Translations under genes and position numbers: made by a program
The notes under the pieces: generated by a model
Told to the model about the DNA's origin: nothing
The model's input: only the letters and a program-made list of their open reading frames with translations
The model's database searches: none
In this document: positions 62,005 through 64,000 of the stretch, piece after piece
Position numbering within the stretch: the stretch's first letter is position 1
How the letters are laid out: the number at the start of each line of letters is the position of its first letter
DNA from: Aquabacter sp. L1I39
GTDB lineage: Bacteria > Pseudomonadota > Alphaproteobacteria > Rhizobiales > Xanthobacteraceae
Direction: 5' to 3'
Length of the DNA: 64,000 nt
NCBI RefSeq assembly: GCF_017742835.1
Contig: NZ_CP072392.1
Location: forward strand, 5,324,225-5,388,224

Positions 62005-62104
62005 AGAACGTGCGACGCCCGCAGGGCGGCGTCAAAGATAGAGAACGCGCGACGCCCGCAGGGCGGCATCGGAGCTAAGGCCGCGACGCCCGCAGGGCAC
62101 GGCG
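61976..62104. repeat. Tandem repeat, 37-bp unit
   Basis: The unit CGACGCCCGCAGGGCGGC, followed by a spacer with AGATAGAGAACG, occurs at 61976-62012 and 62013-62049 nearly identically, then in shorter forms at 62050 and 62084. Each unit contains the imperfect hairpin GACGCC/GGCGTC. The first unit overlaps the 3' end and stop codon of the EamA gene. Confidence 0.85.
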
Positions 62105-62110
62105 CCGCCA

Positions 62111-62147
62111 AAGAAAAAGGCCGGGCACCTCGCGGCGGCCCGGCCTT
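62111..62147 (-). terminator. Terminator after nusG
   Basis: Minus-strand GGCCGGGC and GCCCGGCC stem followed by TTTTTCTTT, 21 bases after the nusG stop. It separates nusG from whatever lies downstream; no ribosomal protein gene follows within the window. Confidence 0.85.
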
Positions 62148-62167
62148 GTTCGTGAAAGGGAAGATCC

Positions 62168-62698
62168 TCAGACCTTCTCCACCTGGCCGAATTCCAGTTC
62201 CACCGGGGTGGCGCGGCCGAAGATGGAGACGGCGACCTTGAGGCGGGAACGGGTCTCGTCCACTTCCTCGACAATGCCGTTGAAGCTGGCGAAGGGGCCG
62301 TCGGAGACCTTGACCGTCTCGCCCACCTCGAAGCTGATGGAGGGCTTGGGCCGGTCGATGCCTTCCTGCACCTGCTGCAGGATGCGCATGGCCTCGTTCT
62401 CGGAAATGGGCATGGGCTTGTTGTCGGCGCCCAGGAAGCCCGTGACCTTGGGGGTGTTCTTGATGAGGTGGAAGGCCTCGTCGGTGAGGTCCATCTTCAC
62501 CAGCACATAGCCGGGAAAGAACTTCCGCTCGGTGTCCACCTTCCGGCCGCGCCGCACCTCCACCACCTTCTCGGTGGGGACGAGGATCTGCTCGAACAGA
62601 TCGGCGACGCCGCGCTGCTCCGCCTGCTCGCGGATGGCGTCGGCCACCTTCTTCTCGAAGTTGGAATAAGCGTGAACGATATACCAGCGCTTGGCCAT
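62168..62698 (-). CDS. nusG: Transcription termination/antitermination factor NusG
   Basis: A 176-residue essential elongation factor that links RNA polymerase to Rho or the ribosome. The NGN domain (AKRWYIVHAYSNFEKKVADAI ... FFPGYVLVKMDL ... LIKNTPKVTGFLG, about 1-105) is followed by the KOW domain (FEVGETVKVSDGPFASFNGIVEEVDETRSRLKVAVSIFGRATPVELEF, about 122-170). The ATG at 62698 is preferred. It starts 5 bp after the secE stop. Confidence 0.97.
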   Translation of the reverse strand: MAKRWYIVHAYSNFEKKVADAIREQAEQRGVADLFEQILVPTEKVVEVRRGRKVDTERKFFPGYVLVKMDLTDEAFHLIKNTPKVTGFLGADNKPMPISENEAMRILQQVQEGIDRPKPSISFEVGETVKVSDGPFASFNGIVEEVDETRSRLKVAVSIFGRATPVELEFGQVEKV

Positions 62699-62703
62699 GA
62701 CGC

Positions 62704-62904
62704 TCACCACCGACCGATTTTCAGGAGCTGGCTGACGCCGAACGACATCACCTGGTCCGCCAGGAGAAAGAAGATCGAGGCCAGCAGCACCATCACGAAC
62801 ACCATGCCGGTGGTGATGAGGGTTTCACGGCGGGTCGGCCAGGTGACCTTCGCCGTCTCGGCGCGGACCTGCTGGAAGAACTGGGTGGGACTGTTCTTGG
62901 CCAT
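62704..62904 (-). CDS. secE: Preprotein translocase subunit SecE
   Basis: The short alphaproteobacterial SecE, 66 residues: an amphipathic N-terminal part (PTQFFQQVRAETAKVTWPTRRETLITTG, with the conserved WP) and one membrane helix (VFVMVLLASIFFLLADQVM). It is part of the SecYEG channel. The ATG at 62904 is well supported by length. The 330 bp between it and tRNA-Trp hold no recognisable gene and may contain the secE promoter. Confidence 0.95.
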   Translation of the reverse strand: MAKNSPTQFFQQVRAETAKVTWPTRRETLITTGMVFVMVLLASIFFLLADQVMSFGVSQLLKIGRW

Positions 62905-63236
62905 GTCATACACCTTTGTGCCGGAAGGCTCCCGGCACCTGTCCGGACGCCGCGCTACGGCCGGCCCTCTGGCCGCCCCGGCGCCCTTCCTTGCCCGACC
63001 CTCCGCCGCGCGTCCGCGATGGCGGGTCTTCCGATCCCCCCCGCGCAATGCGCCGGGCGGCTCTCAATTGCTCGGGCCGCGACGGCATGCCGGCGACCCA
63101 TGTCCCGCCGGCCCGAATCGCAAGAAAGGCTCGTCGAGCCTGCCGCATCCCGGCCGCGGGACCTTATGTGTGGTTCGAAGGGGACCGCCGCAACGGCGCC
63201 GTCGCCGTTTCTCCCCTGTCTGCTTTCGGAGGCGCC

Positions 63237-63313
63237 TGGCAGGAGTGGAGGGACTCGAACCCCCAACCCCCGGTTTTGGAGACCGGTGCTCTAACCAGTT
63301 GAGCTACACTCCT
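63237..63313 (-). tRNA. tRNA-Trp (CCA)
   Basis: The minus strand folds as a tRNA with acceptor AGGAGTG/CACTCCT, anticodon stem CCGGT/ACCGG with loop CTCCAAA (anticodon CCA), the TTCGAGT T loop, discriminator G and an encoded CCA end. Its place between tuf and secE is the standard bacterial order. Confidence 0.97.
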
Positions 63314-63493
63314 AATGCCGGCGCCCCGAAGGCGGCCCAGGCGGGCTTCCCCCTTCGAGGGTAAAGTCCGCCGCGCCGGGAAAGCGACCCAGCGCATCGG
63401 ACGCGTGTGTGTAGTGGCATGCGCGGCGTCTGTAAAGGGGCGCGCATGCCGCCCGCCCGCACTGTCCCCAGCCGGCAAGAAAGGGGCTCCCCC

Positions 63494-63832
63494 TCACTTT
63501 CCGCCCGGGGCTCCTTGGGTCGGGGATGGCGTCGCGGCCGTTGGGCGCGGGCCGTCCGTGGCACCTTGGGCGCAATCGCGGTTGGACCCGGTTCCGGGCG
63601 CATTCTCGAAGGCACAACGGGTTTCAGGCGGCGTGCCGCACACGCGCGCGAGATCCTTGAAGCCGACGCACCGCCCGTCCGGCCCCCGATAACCCGGCCC
63701 GCCCTTGCAGCCGCAGCCCGAGCAAGCCGGCCGCTCCGGGCAGCGCGTCGCGCCAGAGGCGTCGGGGATGCCCGCAAGGCCGGCGGCCAGCAGGAGGGAG
63801 GCCAGGGAGAGAATCAGGGAAGCACGAACCAA
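63494..63832 (-). CDS. Small secreted cysteine-rich protein, unrecognised
   Basis: A 112-residue protein with a signal peptide (VRASLILSLASLLLAAGLAG, cleavage near 27) and a mature part with eight Cys, four of them in a cluster (TRCPERPACSGCGCKGGPGY) and the rest spaced along GRCVGFKDLARVCG and ETRC/RDCAQ. The last 25 residues are Pro/Thr/Ala-rich. It should be disulfide-bonded in the periplasm or outside. No known family. It sits between tuf and tRNA-Trp on the same strand, an unusual insertion in this conserved order. Confidence 0.72.
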   Translation of the reverse strand: MVRASLILSLASLLLAAGLAGIPDASGATRCPERPACSGCGCKGGPGYRGPDGRCVGFKDLARVCGTPPETRCAFENAPGTGSNRDCAQGATDGPRPTAATPSPTQGAPGGK

Positions 63833-63844
63833 GGCCGAACCTCA

Positions 63845-63881
63845 AAGCAAAGGGGCGGCACCTTGCGATGCCGCCCCTTGC
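63845..63881 (-). terminator. Terminator after tuf
   Basis: Minus-strand AAGGGGCGGCA and TGCCGCCCCTT stem followed by TGCTTT, about 31 bases after the tuf stop. Confidence 0.8.
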
Positions 63882-63911
63882 ATATCTCAAGCAGACCGAA
63901 GTCCGCGTCGA

Positions 63912-64000
63912 TCACTCGATGATCGAAGCGACCACACCTGCTCCAACCGTGCGGCCACCTTCGCGGATCGCGAAGCGCAGCTTCTCTTCCATGGCGATCG
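63912..64000 (-). CDS. tuf: Elongation factor Tu (3' end only)
   Basis: The last 29 codons of EF-Tu, with the conserved C-terminus EEKLRFAIREGGRTVGAGVV and ASIIE. The rest lies beyond the window. It is followed by a terminator, the Cys-rich gene, tRNA-Trp, secE and nusG. Confidence 0.95.
   Translation of the reverse strand, partial: IAMEEKLRFAIREGGRTVGAGVVASIIE

Noticed and set aside
1..64000. CRISPR arrays, insertion sequences, prophage or integrase genes, rRNA
   Set aside because: None was seen: repeats are short palindromic or tandem elements, and no transposase, integrase or Cas-like protein is encoded.

Overview
The window is GC-rich DNA from an alphaproteobacterium, most likely of the Hyphomicrobiales (Xanthobacteraceae-like). 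The signs are a complete NepR-EcfG-PhyR general stress system, Azorhizobium/Xanthobacter-style gene content (TRAP and ABC uptake operons, a phenylacetate pathway, otsBA) and the tuf - tRNA-Trp - secE - nusG order. No phage, IS element, plasmid backbone or CRISPR array was seen. The species call is inference.

Layout. 1-6.5 kb (minus): glycerol/polyol block glpR, glpD, glpK, then an ABC uptake system (binding protein, two permeases; the second runs off the edge). 6.6-13.8 kb (minus): a nine-gene operon of IclR regulator, TRAP transporter (dctQ, dctM, dctP), cupin, two MaoC-like proteins, CitE-like lyase and CaiB-type CoA-transferase. It looks like uptake, CoA activation, hydration and cleavage of a branched C5-type dicarboxylate such as itaconate. 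14-15 kb: nitroreductase and tRNA-Phe. 15.5-22.1 kb: MexEF-type RND pump in an operon with an esterase-like protein that has lost its catalytic residues, divergent from a LysR regulator.

22.2-30.5 kb (plus): the least familiar block. It holds an XRE-cupin regulator, two paralogous alpha/beta hydrolases, a BtrH-like cysteine-fold protein, a complete SsuABC/TauABC-type ABC importer and an aldo/keto reductase. A perfect 15-bp palindrome lies in front of the first hydrolase. I read it as an undescribed uptake-and-hydrolysis pathway of unknown substrate.

30.5-48.4 kb: stress and signalling region. It has otsB-otsA (trehalose), small stress proteins (DUF883-like, DUF1328, KGG-repeat, glycine-zipper lipoprotein, PRC-barrel), nepR, ecfG, a HisKA_2 kinase-like protein with a degenerate ATPase, phyR, a CHASE3-PAS histidine kinase with its response regulator, a TerB-like protein and a GATase. 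Five perfect GGAAC-N16/17-CGTT EcfG promoters and three one-mismatch versions tie most of these genes into one regulon that includes ecfG and phyR themselves.

48.6-58.2 kb: glutamate-synthase-like FMN protein, then the phenylacetate genes paaZ, paaJ-type thiolase and paaN (minus) facing paaG, paaI and paaK (plus) across a perfect 22-bp operator-like palindrome. 58.2-59.2 kb is non-coding and repeat-rich. 59.2-62 kb: arsC, an ArsR-type regulator and an EamA transporter whose last codons lie in a tandem repeat. 62.1-64 kb (minus): tuf (3' end), a Cys-rich secreted protein, tRNA-Trp, secE and nusG.
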